The notes below the pieces were generated by a model. It made no database searches, was not told the origin of the DNA, and saw nothing but the letters and a program-made list of their open reading frames with translations. Positions 1 through 10,547 of a stretch of DNA of 64,000 nt are shown here, piece after piece. The DNA comes from Setophaga petechia (Eukaryota; Chordata; Aves; Passeriformes; Parulidae): NCBI GenBank assembly GCA_024362935.1, contig JANCRA010000065.1, positions 2,356,001 through 2,420,000 of the forward strand, written 5' to 3'. The translations under genes and the position numbers were made by a program. The number at the start of each line of letters is the position of its first letter. Within the stretch, counting starts at the first letter, position 1.

Positions 1-950
1 TGAGGATTTGTTAGGATTCTCTTAAATTTTTGGAAGCTTTATTGGAATTTCTGGGGGATTCAGGGTGGTTTTATTGGAATTGTGGAGGCCTTTAGTGGGA
101 TTCTTTAAAGGTCTGGATTTTTGGAGGAAATTTTTGGGGATTTTTTGAGATTTGGGGGGGCTTTCTGGGGTTTTTTGGGTGTTGCCAGGATTTCTTTGAG
201 TCTTGGGAGGTCTTTGGGGGGTTTCTGGTGGCTTTGGGGACATCTTTGGAGGATTTGTGGGGCTTAATAGGGATGATGGAGGGGTGTTGTTGGGATTTTA
301 AGAGATTTTATGGGTTTTTATTGGGATTCTAGGATGTTCTAATTTTATTGGGATTTAATTGGGATTTAGTAGGTTTTATTGGGACTTTCAGGGGTTTTAA
401 GGAGATGTTGGTGCCTCTCAGCCCTTCCCCACACCCGGGGACAACCTCAAAGCCCCCTCAGAGCACACGACGCTCCCCAAAATTCCAGAAAATATACCCC
501 AAAGCCCCTAAAAATCAGAATAAAATGCTACAAAATACCAGAGAATCCCACAAAATCCCAGCGGAACTCACCAAACTTAAAAAAAAATTTCAAACTTTTC
601 AATAAACCCCCCAAAAAATGAAACCCCACCAAAACCCCAATAAAATCCCCCAAAATCCAAACTCCTAAAATCCATCACCCCCCCCAAAATCGTGTAACCT
701 CCCACAACCCAATAATTCTCTCTAAAAAAACAATAATTCACCCTAAACTCCCAACAAAATCCCCCAAAACAGGCCCCTCAAATCCCCTGAAACCCTCCAA
801 AAAATCGCCTCCAAAATGCCCCAAAATCCAAACACATCCCCACAAAACCAAAAAAACCACCCCCACGCCCCTCCAAAGCTCCCCAAAATGTCCCCAAATT
901 CCCCAAATCTCAAAAAAAGCGCTCCAAAATCCTCCCCAAACCCCCCCAGA
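1..950. repeat. G-rich then C-rich low-complexity DNA, outer left part of inverted repeat
   Basis: Positions 1-420 are G/T-rich (runs such as ggggattttggg) and 430-950 are C/A-rich with degenerate units like ccccaaaatcc. Open frames here are compositional, Pro- or Gly-rich, and are not believable genes. The C-rich part is roughly mirrored as G-rich DNA at 2500-2930 beyond the right arm of the inverted repeat, so it may be the decayed outer portion of the same inverted duplication. Confidence 0.6.
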
Positions 951-954
951 CTCA

Positions 955-1180
955 CTGGAGCCCGTCCTGGATCAGGGGGCACCGGCCAGTGGAACAGGAG
1001 CCACTTCAGGGGGCCCTCAGAGCTGTTTGGGGAGGGGGCACCATGGGAGACCCCCCAAAAACTGGGGGGGGCGGGAACCCCTGCTGTGCCCCCTCCCCCT
1101 GAAACCCCCAGACCCCAGTTCACGGTGGGCCTGGGACCCCCCGGGACCCCCCAAATCTCCCCCAGGACCCTCTGAGAACC
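955..1180 (-). repeat. Left arm of a ~210-bp inverted repeat, possibly a duplicated exon
   Basis: The reverse complement of this segment recurs at about 2270-2495 with an estimated identity near 95% by eye. Read on the minus strand it has an exon-like layout: a ...tttcag acceptor near 1116, an open Gly/Pro-rich segment, and a gtgagt donor near 957. I do not recognise the encoded peptide. The opposite arm has ctgagt where this arm has gtgagt. It could be an exon of an unrecognised gene family or a non-coding duplication. Confidence 0.6.
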
Positions 1181-1499
1181 CCCCAGACCCTTCCCGAGAT
1201 CCCACCCAGGTCCCCTCTAGGACCCTCCAGACCCCTCCCCAAACCCAACTCAGGCTCCCCCAGCCCCTCCCCAGATCCCCCCAGGACTTCTCCCCAAAAC
1301 CCCCCAGACCCTCCCACAACCCCCTCCTCGAGACCCCTCTTAGGACCCATCCGCACCCCCCACGTTCCCCCACAATGCCCCAGGACCCCTCCCCAGACCC
1401 CCAGACCCCTCCAAACCCCCGGACCCCTCCCCAAAGCCCCCCCAGACCCCCCCGGACCCTCCCCCGCCCCCCCCTCAGGCCCCTCCTGCTCCTGTCCCG

Positions 1500-1745
1500 A
1501 GCCCGGGGGGTCCCGGCGGCGGCGGGGGAGGGGGCACCGCTTCTGGCTCGCCCCTGATTGGCTGGGGCGGCGTGGGGGAGGCGGGCGTTGCTGAGGGGAG
1601 CTGTGCCGTGATTGGGTAATTTGAGAAAGTGTAGTGCGATGATTGGTTGGTTCGGCGGGGCGCCCCTCTATTGGCTGGGGGAGCCTGCGCGCACAGCGGT
1701 GGTGGGAGGTTGTGAGGGGAGAGCGGTTGAGGAGGAGCTGAGGTG
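1500..1745. promoter_or_regulatory. CpG-rich segment with four CCAAT boxes between inverted-repeat arms
   Basis: Four ATTGG motifs (inverted CCAAT) occur at about 1556, 1612, 1642 and 1669 in a GC-rich, CpG-containing stretch between two divergent arms. Clustered CCAAT boxes are typical NF-Y sites of TATA-less, often bidirectional promoters. That it drives divergent transcription of the two arms is inference; I see no TATA box and no proven first exon. Confidence 0.4.
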
Positions 1746-1749
1746 AGGC

Positions 1750-2265
1750 TGGGGAAAGCTGGGGGGTGGGGGGCGGGGGGGGGCGGTTGGGGCCGGTCTG
1801 AGGGGAATTTGGGGATTTTTGAAGGCATTAACGGGAAATAGGGGAGTGTGCGGTGGGTTTGGGGAGAATGAGGGGCTGTGAGGGGGTCTTGGTGGGTCTG
1901 AGAGGGAGCTTTGGGGGGAGCTTGAAAGGGTCTGGAGCGTTCTCAGGTGGGTTTAGGGGGTCTGAGGGGGATTGGGAGGGTCTGAGGGGATTTTGGGGGA
2001 TTGCAATAGAAACTGTGGGGTTGGGAATAGGTCGAGAGGGTTCTGAGGTGAGTCTGTGAAATTTGGTGGAGTCTGAAGGGATTTCAAAGGGTTTGGGGGG
2101 GATGGAGGGGTCTGAGGTGGATTTGGAGCAGTCTGATGGATTTGGGGGGGTCTCATGTGGGTCTGGGGTGAATTTTGCGGGGAAATGGGGGAGTCTGAGT
2201 GTCCTGGGGAGATTTTTGGGGTCCAGGGTGATTCTGGGCAAACCTTAAGGGGCTCTGGGAGGTTT
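1750..2265. repeat. G-rich low-complexity intron-like DNA
   Basis: Degenerate repeats of gggtctgaggggg type fill this stretch, mirrored in composition by the C-rich DNA at 1180-1480. Open frames in it are artefacts of skewed composition. No gene is supported. Confidence 0.55.
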
Positions 2266-2269
2266 GGGG

Positions 2270-2495
2270 CTCCTGGAGGGGTCCCGGGGGAGATTTGGGG
2301 GTCCCGAGGGGTCCCAGGCCCACCCTGAACCGGGGTCTGGGGGTTTCAGGGGGAGGGGGCACAGCAGGGGTTCCCCCCCCCCCCCCGGTTTTTGGGGGGT
2401 CTCCCATGGTGCCCCCTCCCCAAAAAGCTCTGAGGGCCCCCTGAAGTGGCTCCTGTTCCACCGGCCGGTGCCCCCTGATCCAGGACGGCCCCACT
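2270..2495 (+). repeat. Right arm of the ~210-bp inverted repeat
   Basis: Reverse complement of about 955-1180. On the plus strand it has a tttcag acceptor-like site near 2348 and then the same exon-like segment, but the putative donor near 2494 reads ctgagt instead of gtgagt, so this copy looks splice-defective if the arm is an exon. A C-run near 2375-2388 is longer than in the left arm. Confidence 0.6.
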
Positions 2496-2499
2496 GAGT

Positions 2500-3355
2500 C
2501 TGGGGGAGTTCTGGGGGGGATTTGTGGGGATTTTGGGGTTTTGAGAGGGTTTTGGGGGATTTCGGGGTGGCTTTTTTGAGCTTTGAGGCTTTTGTTGGGA
2601 GTTTGGGGGGAATTATTGGGGTTTTTGGGGAGAACTATTGGGTTTTGGGATGGTTACGTGATCTTGGGTATTTTGTTGTACTGGGGGGTTTCAGATTTTG
2701 GGTGTTTTGTAGGGGTTGTGGGGGTTTCTTGGGGGGAGATGTTTTGAATTTTTTTGGAGTTTTTTTAAATTTTGGTGAGTTCCACTGAGATTTTGTGGGA
2801 TTCTTTGGGGTTTTTGAGGGTTTTCTTGTAATTTTAGGGGATTTTATGGGGTTTTTGTGAAATTTTAGGGGGGGTTTGGGGTATTCCTTGGGTTTGGAGA
2901 AGGGCTGAGGGGCACCAAAATCTCCATAAAAGCTCCAGAATTCCCAAAAAAACCCACTAAATTGCAATTAAGTATATCAAAATCCCATTAGAACACCTTA
3001 GAATCCCAATAAAAGCCCACAAAATTCTTGAAAATACCAATACCCTCAAAAATCCTGATTTAACACTGCAAATCCCCAAAAATGTCCCCAAAACTATCAA
3101 AAGTCCAACAAAATCTACCCCAAGATCCAAAGAAATCCTGGAAACACCCAAAAAACCCCATAACCCCCTGCCAAATCCCACCAAAAAACCCCAAATCCCC
3201 AATGAATCCCACTGAATGCCATCACGATTCCAATAAAATGCCCCCAAAATCTCTTAAAAATCCCAATAAAACCCCCAAACACCCCCAGAAAAACTCCCCC
3301 TCAAAATGCCAATAAAATCCCCCAAAATCCAAACCCCCCAAAATCCACAAAACCA
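2500..3355. repeat. G-rich then C/A-rich low-complexity DNA
   Basis: 2500-2910 is G/T-rich and 2930-3355 C/A-rich (ccccaaaatcccaataaaa-like units). The abrupt strand switch of purine richness near 2920 mirrors the one near 425. No gene signature is seen. Confidence 0.55.
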
Positions 3356-3356
3356 G

Positions 3357-4380
3357 CCACTCCCAGTCAATCCCAGTATGACTCCAGTTGCTCTCAATGA
3401 CATCCCAGTGTAACCCAGTATGGACTCAGCTGCTCTCACTGTGATCCCAGTGTGATCCCAGTTGCCCCCAGCATAGTTCCAGATGTTCCCAGTTCCTCCC
3501 ATTATGATCCCAGTTGTCCCATGAACAGTCCCAGTCCCTCCCAGCAGGGTCGCAGTCGTGCCCAGTTGCCTCCAGGGTAGATTCAGTTTCCCCCAGCACC
3601 ATCCCAGTTGCTCCCAACATGATCCCAGCGGTTCCCAGTGTGGTTCCAGTCCCTCCAGTATGGTTCCAGACACTGCCAGTATATCCCAGTATCCCCCAGC
3701 ATGTCTGTAGTCATTTCCAGGCACTGCCAGTGGCCCCAGTAAGGTGTCAGTTCTCCCAGTATGATCCCCCAGTCATGCCCAGTATATCCCAGTTGCCTCC
3801 AGCAGGCATCCAGTCCTTCCCAGTTCCTCCAGTTTGCTTGCAGCATCATCCCAGTTTCTTTCAGCTGCTCCAGTGGCCCAAAATGTGATCCCAGTCGCTC
3901 CCTTTCAACCCCAGTATGATCCCAGTAAGCTCCAGTTTGATCCCAGTCCCATGCCAGCCCTCCCAGTGTGGTCCCAGTATAATGCCAGTTGCTTCCAATC
4001 TCTCCCAGTATGGTCCCAGCTGCCTCCAGCATGGTTCCGGTTGCTTCCTAGATCAGCCCAGTCAGTCCCAGTATGATGCCATTTGCTGCCAGCGTGCTCC
4101 CAGTTGCTCCCAGTCAGGCCCAGTATGGGGGATGATGTGCAGGGTGTGTTCCCAGTCGCTCTCAGACACTCCCAGTATTAGTCCAGTCCCTCCCAGTATG
4201 ATCCAAATTTGAGCCCAGTGTGCTCCCAGTCCCTGCCAGTATGAACCAGTTGTGCTCCACATGGTTCCAGTTGCTCTCTTTCCCGCTCACTTTTGTTTCA
4301 GTCCCTCCCAGTATGTCCCAGTGTAGCCCAGTTCCCTCCAGCATGTTCCCAGTCACTCCCAGTTACTCCCAGTTGGGTTT
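3357..4380. repeat. Minisatellite of short CCCAGT units
   Basis: About 1 kb of degenerate units, each carrying cccagt followed by tatgatc, ttgctc or similar, with spacing of about 12-25 bases. Open frames on both strands (Gln/Ser/Pro-rich plus, Trp/Gly/Thr-rich minus) are products of the repeat. It lies directly upstream of the zinc-finger gene region. Confidence 0.85.
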
Positions 4381-4918
4381 TTGGGGGGATGTTTGTAGAA
4401 TGAAGAAGTCCAAGGCTTAGCGGAAAAGGCCCCTCGGGGGGACATCGGGGGGTGGTGGTGGCGGCTGCCGGCAGAGGCAGCCTGGAGGAGCAGAGCCCTG
4501 TGTCCCCCAGGAGCCCAAAGTGGGGAGCCCAGAGAGGGGGAGCGCCGCCATTGGCGGGAGCCTCAAGAGCCTGGAGAGGGGCAGGGGGGACTCCTTGGAG
4601 CCGCTGCAGCCCCGAGCAGAGAATGAGGGGAGAAGGGAGCCCGGGAGCCCAAACAGCCCCGGCATCCCGAAATGGGGAGAGCCAAGAGGGGGGAGCTTTT
4701 GGCACTGCTGGGACTGCCAGCAGCCTGGGCAGGGCGGGCAGCGAGGAGAAGGGGGACCCCCAATCCCTGTGTGATCCCCAGGACCTGGGACAGTGTGGAA
4801 CCCCGGAACATTAAAGGGGAGGAGCCAGGGTCGGGGAACTCCTGGGAGGCTTTTCCAGGGCTGAATCTTGGTGTTTGGGAGGGTTTTATGGAAATCAGAC
4901 GGCCGGTGCCTTGTAGAG
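4381..4918 (+). promoter_or_regulatory. Upstream region of the zinc-finger gene
   Basis: GC-rich, non-repetitive DNA between the minisatellite and the zinc-finger coding start, with a CCAAT box on the minus strand (gccattggcg near 4549-4558). It is the natural place for the promoter and 5' untranslated exon. I cannot fix a transcription start and see no TATA box. Confidence 0.3.
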
Positions 4919-6121
4919 ATGGACTCGGGCAGAGGGACCTTCAGACTAAACGTGCTCATCCCTTGTTTTCCCAAACCAGGATTTCCGATTGCCAATCCCT
5001 GGGAGGCTGCGAGGAAGAGGAAGATGCCCCAGGACACTGAGGCAGGTAAGGAGGAAGTCAGCGCCCCTTTCCCCTCTGTGCTGCTCCATCTCCCAGCCCA
5101 GCACGGCCCCGGCTGCAGCACAGCCCTGGGGGGATCTCCTTGCCCTTGCCTGTGGCACGGAGGCAAATTCCATCCTGTCCTTGTCCTTCCTCACCCAGAG
5201 CAGGAGCTGAGCATGGAGAGCAGGGAGGACAAATGCCCGCAGCAGAACCTGGTGGAAGAGGCCGTTTGGAGCGGCTCCAGGGCGCAGGAAGCCACCGGGG
5301 AGGAAAAGGCCCGGAGATGCCGCACGAGGAGGGGCTGCAAACGCAGCTGGCGGGGATGTGAGGGGGAAAGAGCCAGCCTGGGCCGGGAGGGCGGCCGGAG
5401 ACGGAGCCAGAGCTCGGAGCTGGTGCTCCATGAGCAGCTCCATGATGGGGAGAAGCCCCACACGTGCGGGGAGTGTGGGAAGAGCTTCAGGTGGAGCTCC
5501 AACCTGATCCAGCACCAGAGGACCCACACTGGGGAACGGCCCTACGAGTGTGATCAGTGCAGGAAGAGGTTTCAGAGCAGCTCCAATCTCCTCCAGCACC
5601 AGCGCACGCACACAGAGGAGAGGCCCTTCCGCTGCCCCGACTGCGGGCAGGGCTTCAGGCACAACTCCAGTCTTGTCGTGCACCGACGCATCCACACTGG
5701 GGAGAGGCCCCACGAGTGTGAGGAATGTGGGAAGAGCTTCAGCCGGAGCTCAACACTGATCAGCCACCAGAGGACCCACACTGGGGAACGGCCCTACGAG
5801 TGTGGGGAGTGTGGGAAGAGCTTCAGCCAGAGGTCCAGCCTGATTGTCCACCAAAAGATCCACACAGGGGAGAGGCCCTACGAGTGTTCCAAGTGTGGGA
5901 AGGGGTTTCAGATCAGGTCTCATCTCCTCCGGCACTTTTGGATTCACAGAGAGGAGAGGCCCTTCCAATGCCCCGACTGCGGGAAGGGATTCAAGCAGAA
6001 CTCCCACCTCATCAGGCACCGGCGCATCCACACTGGGGAGAGGCCCTACGAGTGTCCCCAGTGTGGGAAGAGCTTCTCCAGCAGCTCTAACTTGACCCAA
6101 CACCAACGGAGGCACCGGTAA
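4919..6121 (+). CDS. C2H2 zinc-finger protein, two coding exons, eight fingers
   Basis: Likely sequence-specific DNA-binding nuclear protein. Two exons fit: 4919-5045 and 5199-6121, with a GT donor at 5046 and a cccag acceptor before 5199, phase 1. The start used is the ATG at 4919; an ATG at 5024 is a good alternative. The N-terminal part has no KRAB or SCAN box that I can see and contains an acidic/basic linker. Eight C2H2 fingers follow, joined by TGERP-type linkers, two of them altered (TEERP, REERP). Helix positions -1/3/6 read W-N-Q, S-N-Q, H-S-V, R-T-S, Q-S-V, I-H-R, Q-H-R, S-N-Q. The 153-base intron is stop-free and a multiple of three, so retention keeps the frame. The frame ends with TAA at 6119 and a ninth finger lies in frame behind it. 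Target and function are unknown. Confidence 0.85.
   Translation: MDSGRGTFRLNVLIPCFPKPGFPIANPWEAARKRKMPQDTEAGKEEVSAPFPSVLLHLPAQHGPGCSTALGGSPCPCLWHGGKFHPVLVLPHPEQELSMESREDKCPQQNLVEEAVWSGSRAQEATGEEKARRCRTRRGCKRSWRGCEGERASLGREGGRRRSQSSELVLHEQLHDGEKPHTCGECGKSFRWSSNLIQHQRTHTGERPYECDQCRKRFQSSSNLLQHQRTHTEERPFRCPDCGQGFRHNSSLVVHRRIHTGERPHECEECGKSFSRSSTLISHQRTHTGERPYECGECGKSFSQRSSLIVHQKIHTGERPYECSKCGKGFQIRSHLLRHFWIHREERPFQCPDCGKGFKQNSHLIRHRRIHTGERPYECPQCGKSFSSSSNLTQHQRRHR
5046..5198 (+). other. Short in-frame intron of the zinc-finger gene
   Basis: gtaagg at the 5' end and tcacccag at the 3' end. It is 153 bases, divisible by three, without a stop in the gene frame, so both spliced and unspliced transcripts would be translatable. 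The reason to call it an intron is the consensus splice sites and its non-finger, low-complexity translation. Confidence 0.7.
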
Positions 6122-6240
6122 GGGAAGCCCTGCGAGTGCCCCGAGTGCGGGAAGAGCTTCGTGCGCTGCTCCAGCTCCATCCCCCACTGGAGGAGGCACT
6201 TTGGGCACAGCCCTGGTCACTCACAGTCCCTGTGATCCAT
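6122..6240 (+). pseudogene. Ninth zinc finger in frame behind the stop codon
   Basis: Directly after the TAA, in the same frame, comes a full C-x2-C...H-x3-H unit (about 6131-6200) preceded by a GKP linker remnant, and a TGA at 6232. The finger has Ser where the hydrophobic Leu of the helix is usual. This looks like former C-terminal coding sequence cut off by a nonsense change, unless read through. Confidence 0.6.
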
Positions 6241-6575
6241 GTTGGAAACACATTTGGTGTCTTCTCCTTTTGGTTTGGCTTTATTTTTTTTGTCTTCTCC
6301 ATTTTTTCCCATTCTAGAAGCCTAGCGGGATCGAGCTGTCACCTCAAAACCACTCAAATCCCGCTGAAAATAACTGAATGTTAAACCAAAAAGGCTCAAT
6401 CCTACCTCAAATTCCTTGTTCCCACCACAAAAAAGCTTAGTCCCAGGACAAACTCCCTTGATTCCACAACCACCAGGGTGAGATGGGGTTGGGAGGCGAT
6501 TGGTAGATGTGGAAACCCAATTTGGAGCAGTGGGATGGGGATTGTGTGGGGCTGGCTGGGTGGGATGTATTAGCA

Positions 6576-6581
6576 AATAAA
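6576..6581 (+). terminator. Polyadenylation signal of the zinc-finger gene
   Basis: AATAAA about 455 bases after the stop codon, in a non-coding region, on the gene's strand. It is the first canonical hexamer downstream. Confidence 0.6.
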
Positions 6582-6589
6582 ACCTTCAG

Positions 6590-7190
6590 AGTTACTGATT
6601 TCTGTCTCATTCATTTTCCATCAGTTCTGTTTGCAGAGTGCCGCCTTCTCTGCTGATTAAATTCCTATAAATTTCCATTTTTAAAATCTAGCCTCTAAAA
6701 ATTCAAAAACCAATATCCAAATAAAACCACATCTTCAGTAAATCTTTCAAAAATAATTTTAATTGTTTTAGAGTACTTAAGGATGTTAATAAAGTTTAAT
6801 TGTTTGGTTAAAATGTCTGAGAAATTATAGTGGTGTTTGGTTTTCTGTTTAGCATATTTGTAATATGAATTGTTTTACTAAGGTGTGTTAGATTGTATGT
6901 TAGTGGTTTTAGATATTTTTTATCTAAAGTATATTAGTTATTGAGTTAAAACTTTCAAAAGGTATTTCTTGGTATATAATTGGTTTATTTATATGCATTG
7001 ATAATATTATAGTAATAGCTGCTGTTTTGGGTTGAATCATTGTTGGAGTATTGTAAAAAAAAGTAGAGATTTTTCTATTTCATTTTTATTATAATTTATT
7101 TAATTTCAATTATTATTTCTTTGTTTATAATTTTATTGCATTGTGTTGAGGGGATAGGAAGGACGTTCAAGGACAGGAACATTTTTTCCT
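6590..7190. other. AT-rich intergenic DNA, nothing recognised
   Basis: Strongly AT-rich with no open frame of note and no recognised repeat. It contrasts with the GC-rich flanks and may be an old transposon or ordinary intergenic sequence. Confidence 0.5.
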
Positions 7191-7199
7191 GGCTGGGAA

Positions 7200-7610
7200 C
7201 TGAAATTCCAGACCCTGGGAGTGTGTGCAGGACCACACAGACTGGGATCAAATATGGCCTGGGATCAAATATGGATTGGGATCCTTTGGATTGGGGCTGC
7301 ACAGACTGGGACCATATGGATCAAGACCACACAGACTGGGATCAACAGGACTGGGATCAAATATGGGCTGGGATCACCTGGACTGGGATCAAGTGGACGG
7401 GGGTCACATCTACTGGGATCCTGTGGATCAGAACCCTCCAGACCGGGATAGCCTGGAGTGGGATCAAATATGAACTGGGACTGTATGGACTGGAACCACA
7501 CAGACTGGGATAAACTGGACTGAGATTATATGGACTGGGATCACCTGGACTGGGACCGTATGGACTGGGATTGCACAGACTGGGATCACACGGACTGGGG
7601 AAAAGCTTTG
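7200..7610. repeat. Minisatellite of GACTGGGATCA units
   Basis: Degenerate tandem units of about 10-20 bases of the type actgggatcacacagactgggatc. Three plus-strand frames stay open only because of the repeat (Asp-Trp-Asp-rich translation). Confidence 0.85.
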
Positions 7611-7939
7611 GCTACCTTTGGCTGCCATCCGCGTCTGAAGGTGGCCACATCAAGTTCTCTTGATCCTGTTTGGGGGTCCCATCCCCCTCTTTTCCCCGCT
7701 CTCCCGCCCTTCCCCATCGTTCCTCCAATTCCCAATCCCCTCCCCTGTGCTTGGTTTTGGGGGTTCCAGGCCCCTCCTGCTCCCTTTGGGGTTCCCGACC
7801 CCCCTTTGGTTTAATTTGGGGTCCCCGCCCCCCTTGTCCCCGCGCCCCCCGCTCCCCCCGCCCCCCCAGTGCCACCAGTGCGGCCCCGGCTGTCCCCGCA
7901 CGCCCCATCCCCATCCCCGGGGTCAGCGCCCCCCGCCCC

Positions 7940-8154
7940 AAATTCCGCTCCTGGCAACTGATGAGTCATCAGCGGCAAACGCTCTGATTGGCTGGAAATG
8001 GCCCCTGGGGCAGCCGGACAGGGCCCTTCGCAGCCCGAGCTGCCCTTGTTCCACTCTGCCCATGCCGGGGACGCAGCGCGGAGGAGAACGGCAGCAGGGC
8101 CCTGCGCGTCCCCGGGCTCAGGGTTTGTGCCGCTTCAGCTCCACGGAGACGCGG
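7940..8154 (+). promoter_or_regulatory. Candidate promoter and first exon, plus strand
   Basis: CpG-containing DNA with a perfect palindromic AP-1/CRE-like site (gatgagtcatc, about 7959-7969) and a CCAAT box (gattggctgg near 7985). An ATG at 8062 opens a 31-codon frame ending exactly at a consensus donor (gtaagtg, GT at 8155), phase 0. It could be the first exon of the downstream plus-strand TOGARAM-like gene, but I cannot link it with certainty. It runs head-on into the minus-strand MROH remnant. Confidence 0.35.
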
Positions 8155-8175
8155 GTAAGTGAAAAACCCAAACTG

Positions 8176-8181
8176 TTTATT
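8176..8181 (-). terminator. Polyadenylation signal of the MROH-like remnant
   Basis: TTTATT on the plus strand (AATAAA on minus), about 195 bases past the minus-strand stop codon. It sits only about 20 bases inside the plus-strand splice donor at 8155, so the two transcription units converge. Confidence 0.5.
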
Positions 8182-8374
8182 AAGGGAAAGCGAGGGGAAG
8201 GGGTGAGCAGGGAGAAAAAGGAGGGGGTGGGCAGGGCCTGAGGGCTGCAGGGAAGGAGCTGCCAACAGGGAGATGGCAGGAGCTCCTGGAGCTTCCCACA
8301 GGCTCAGCTCTGAGCAGCCAGAGCTGTGCCTGGAGCTCCAGCTGGCCCATCCTGCTCTGCAGGTGCTCCCATCT

Positions 8375-9245
8375 TCAATGGGCACTGGAAATCGCCGATG
8401 GACGCTGGTACATCTGATCCAGCAGACGAACAAAGTCTGCAGATCTTCTTTCAAAGGTCATCTGAAGCAGTTTGCTCAAGCAGAATGGGCTCTCATCTTC
8501 CTTCAGGGCTTGAAGAGCTGGAAGAGAGGAACAGAGCCAAGATCAGAGGCCAGATAGAGGGAATCCAAGGAAAGCCTCCTGCCAGGCCCATCCCAGCCGG
8601 CTCATGCTATGGCCAGAAGGGAGCCGGAGACAAGGGCTTGGGCCGGAAGGTGCTGGCCTCGGATCCCCCACGTGTCCCTGGCAGCTCTCCGGGCTCTGTC
8701 CCCGCCACCCCTGGTCCGCACAGGGAGCAGAGCCCTCGGCAGCCCGGGCAGGGATTGCAGCTCCGGGGCCGGGATGTGCAGCTGCCCCCGGCGGTGCTCG
8801 CTGCCGAGCGGCTGCCCTGACTCACCCTCAGTGAGGAGCTGCAGCTCCTCCTTCTGCCCCACCGTGAGCGCTCCGGCCAGCCCTGGCAAGACAGAGCCCG
8901 TGGCGGCGCCAGGCGGCACAGCTGCCCGGCACGGGCGCTGCCAGCCCTGCGGCCGCACGCCCTCCTGCCCGGGCAGGGCTCCTGCCGGCCCTGCCGCACG
9001 CTGCTGCCCGAGGGCTCGGCTGCGGGAGGGCGGCGGCAGCGCCGAGGGCGGGCGGGGCTGCGGCGGCCCGGGCGCGGCTCCCGCTGGAGCCGGGGCAGCG
9101 GCCGGGCCGGGGGCAGGGAGGGGCGCCGGGCTCGGGGCTCAGCCGTGAACCTGCCGGCCGCCTGTCGCAGGGGCCTCTGCGGGCTCTGCAGGTGCGGCAG
9201 GGCCCGGCGCAGGTGCTCGGCCGCTCGGCTCTCGTCCTGCAGCAG
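8375..9245 (-). pseudogene. Truncated MROH-like 3' end (last three exons)
   Basis: Minus-strand homologue of the last three coding exons of the MROH gene at 51-57 kb: exons 9245-9143 (103 bases), 8882-8826 (57) and 8517-8375 (stop TGA). The first two have exactly the lengths of the intact paralogue's exons. Acceptors are good, and the 57-base exon has a gtgag donor, but the first donor reads CTGAGC where the paralogue has GTGAGC. No upstream MROH exons follow before the sequence turns AT-rich near 9370. It is therefore a 5'-truncated, probably non-functional duplicate of this HEAT-repeat family. Confidence 0.7.
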
Positions 9246-9370
9246 CTGCGGGCAGCGCCGGCACGGAAGGCTCGGCGCGGGCTCTACCCCTCGGCCGGGC
9301 GCTCCCTGCGCCCAGCACCGGCCGAGCCGGCGGCCCGCACGGCCCGGGGCAGGGAGCGGCGGGGTGTGAA

Positions 9371-10090
9371 ATACAAAGCTGTGTTTGATGTCAGGTACAC
9401 ACAGGCAATGTGGGTATTTGTGACTGCGATATGTGTGGAGACTGACCATGGGACAGCTGCAAATTCTAATAATAACTGAGGAAAGTAAAGCATGGAAGAA
9501 GGCCTTTGAACCTATCTTTTGTTGTTTGCAATTAACCTTGGTTGACTTAGGAGCATTGGAATTAAAGCGTTAAGGATGTTGCTTTTTGCTTGTAGTTAAT
9601 CCTTAAAAGTTCTGAAATAATAACCTTTTGAAGTATAATTTTAGAAAATTGCTTGTATCCTTGAAACTATAACTTTGGAATATATATAAAGGAAATACGC
9701 TTATCTCACGCCTTAATAAAGCAGAGAAAAACAGCTTGAGAAAGGAAGATGAACATCACCTCAAGGATTTATGGTTTCGACCAAAGGAAGCTGGACATCA
9801 CTGTTATGAGATTTATAGTCCTTTTAATTAAAAGGTGGACCCACATCTGGGGAGCTGGACTGCACCAGATGGGATTTGTCTTTCTTCTTTTGGAAACCAG
9901 ACTCCACCATCTGAGGATACTCCTTTTGGGATACATCCTGAGAAAAACTAAATCACAAGAGTGTATAGAATTTTGACGTAAAAATTGAGAATAGAAACTG
10001 CTGATGAGTAAAAATTGGAATAGAAACTGCTGAGACAGCTGATGAGTACCCCTATAAATACAAATATAAATAGATTTCTTTGCAAGTAAT
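9371..10090 (+). mobile_element. Possible LTR/ERV remnant
   Basis: An abrupt change from GC-rich DNA to AT-rich sequence at 9371 is followed by a TATA-like atatataaa (about 9680), an AATAAA near 9715 and a leader-like segment, the order expected of LTR U3-R-U5 plus leader. A short tandem duplication of about 30 bases lies at 9978-10040. No coding domain is seen, so the call rests on layout and composition only. Confidence 0.3.
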
Positions 10091-10521
10091 AGGAATCAGG
10101 CTTTAATAACTCTCGAATCAGGCTCTCGAAACACTTGAATTCCTTGATCTTAAGCTGGTTTGAATTGAGGTGCTTTTGTACAGAAAGGTTGGACCATGGG
10201 ATAAGTGCTGGCAATTCAGCCACAATGGCATTTGTTTCATCTGCTTTTCTTCTTCCTTTCCCCATGGGTGGGTGATTTGGGAGTATTTGTCTTGTACTTT
10301 GAGTTCTGGCTCAGACTTGCTCATGCATGTGCTGTAAAATCTTATCTACCCCTTTCTACTGCAAAATGCTTGCAGACTGGTGGGAATTGCTAGAGACAAG
10401 GCTTACAGACCAGTCCCCAGTAGGATTAGCCCAGTGTCCCTGCTTAAATCCAGGTATGCTTGTATTAAAAAGGAGCAAGCTATTCTAACTCACTTGCCCC
10501 CTCCCCCACCCCCTTTTCTTT

Positions 10522-10547
10522 CTTTTTTTTTTTTTTTTTTTTTTTTA
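10522..10547. repeat. Poly-T tract
   Basis: An almost uninterrupted T run of about 25 bases, preceded by a C-rich stretch. It could be the tail of a minus-strand retrocopy, but I recognise no parent sequence beside it. Confidence 0.7.

Noticed and set aside
3357..4380. Gln/Ser/Pro-rich and Trp/Gly-rich frames in the CCCAGT repeat
   Set aside because: They are produced by the tandem repeat on both strands.
4946..5713. Long minus-strand open frame opposite the zinc-finger gene
   Set aside because: It mirrors the codon periodicity of the finger repeats; it has no domain and no splice or start context.
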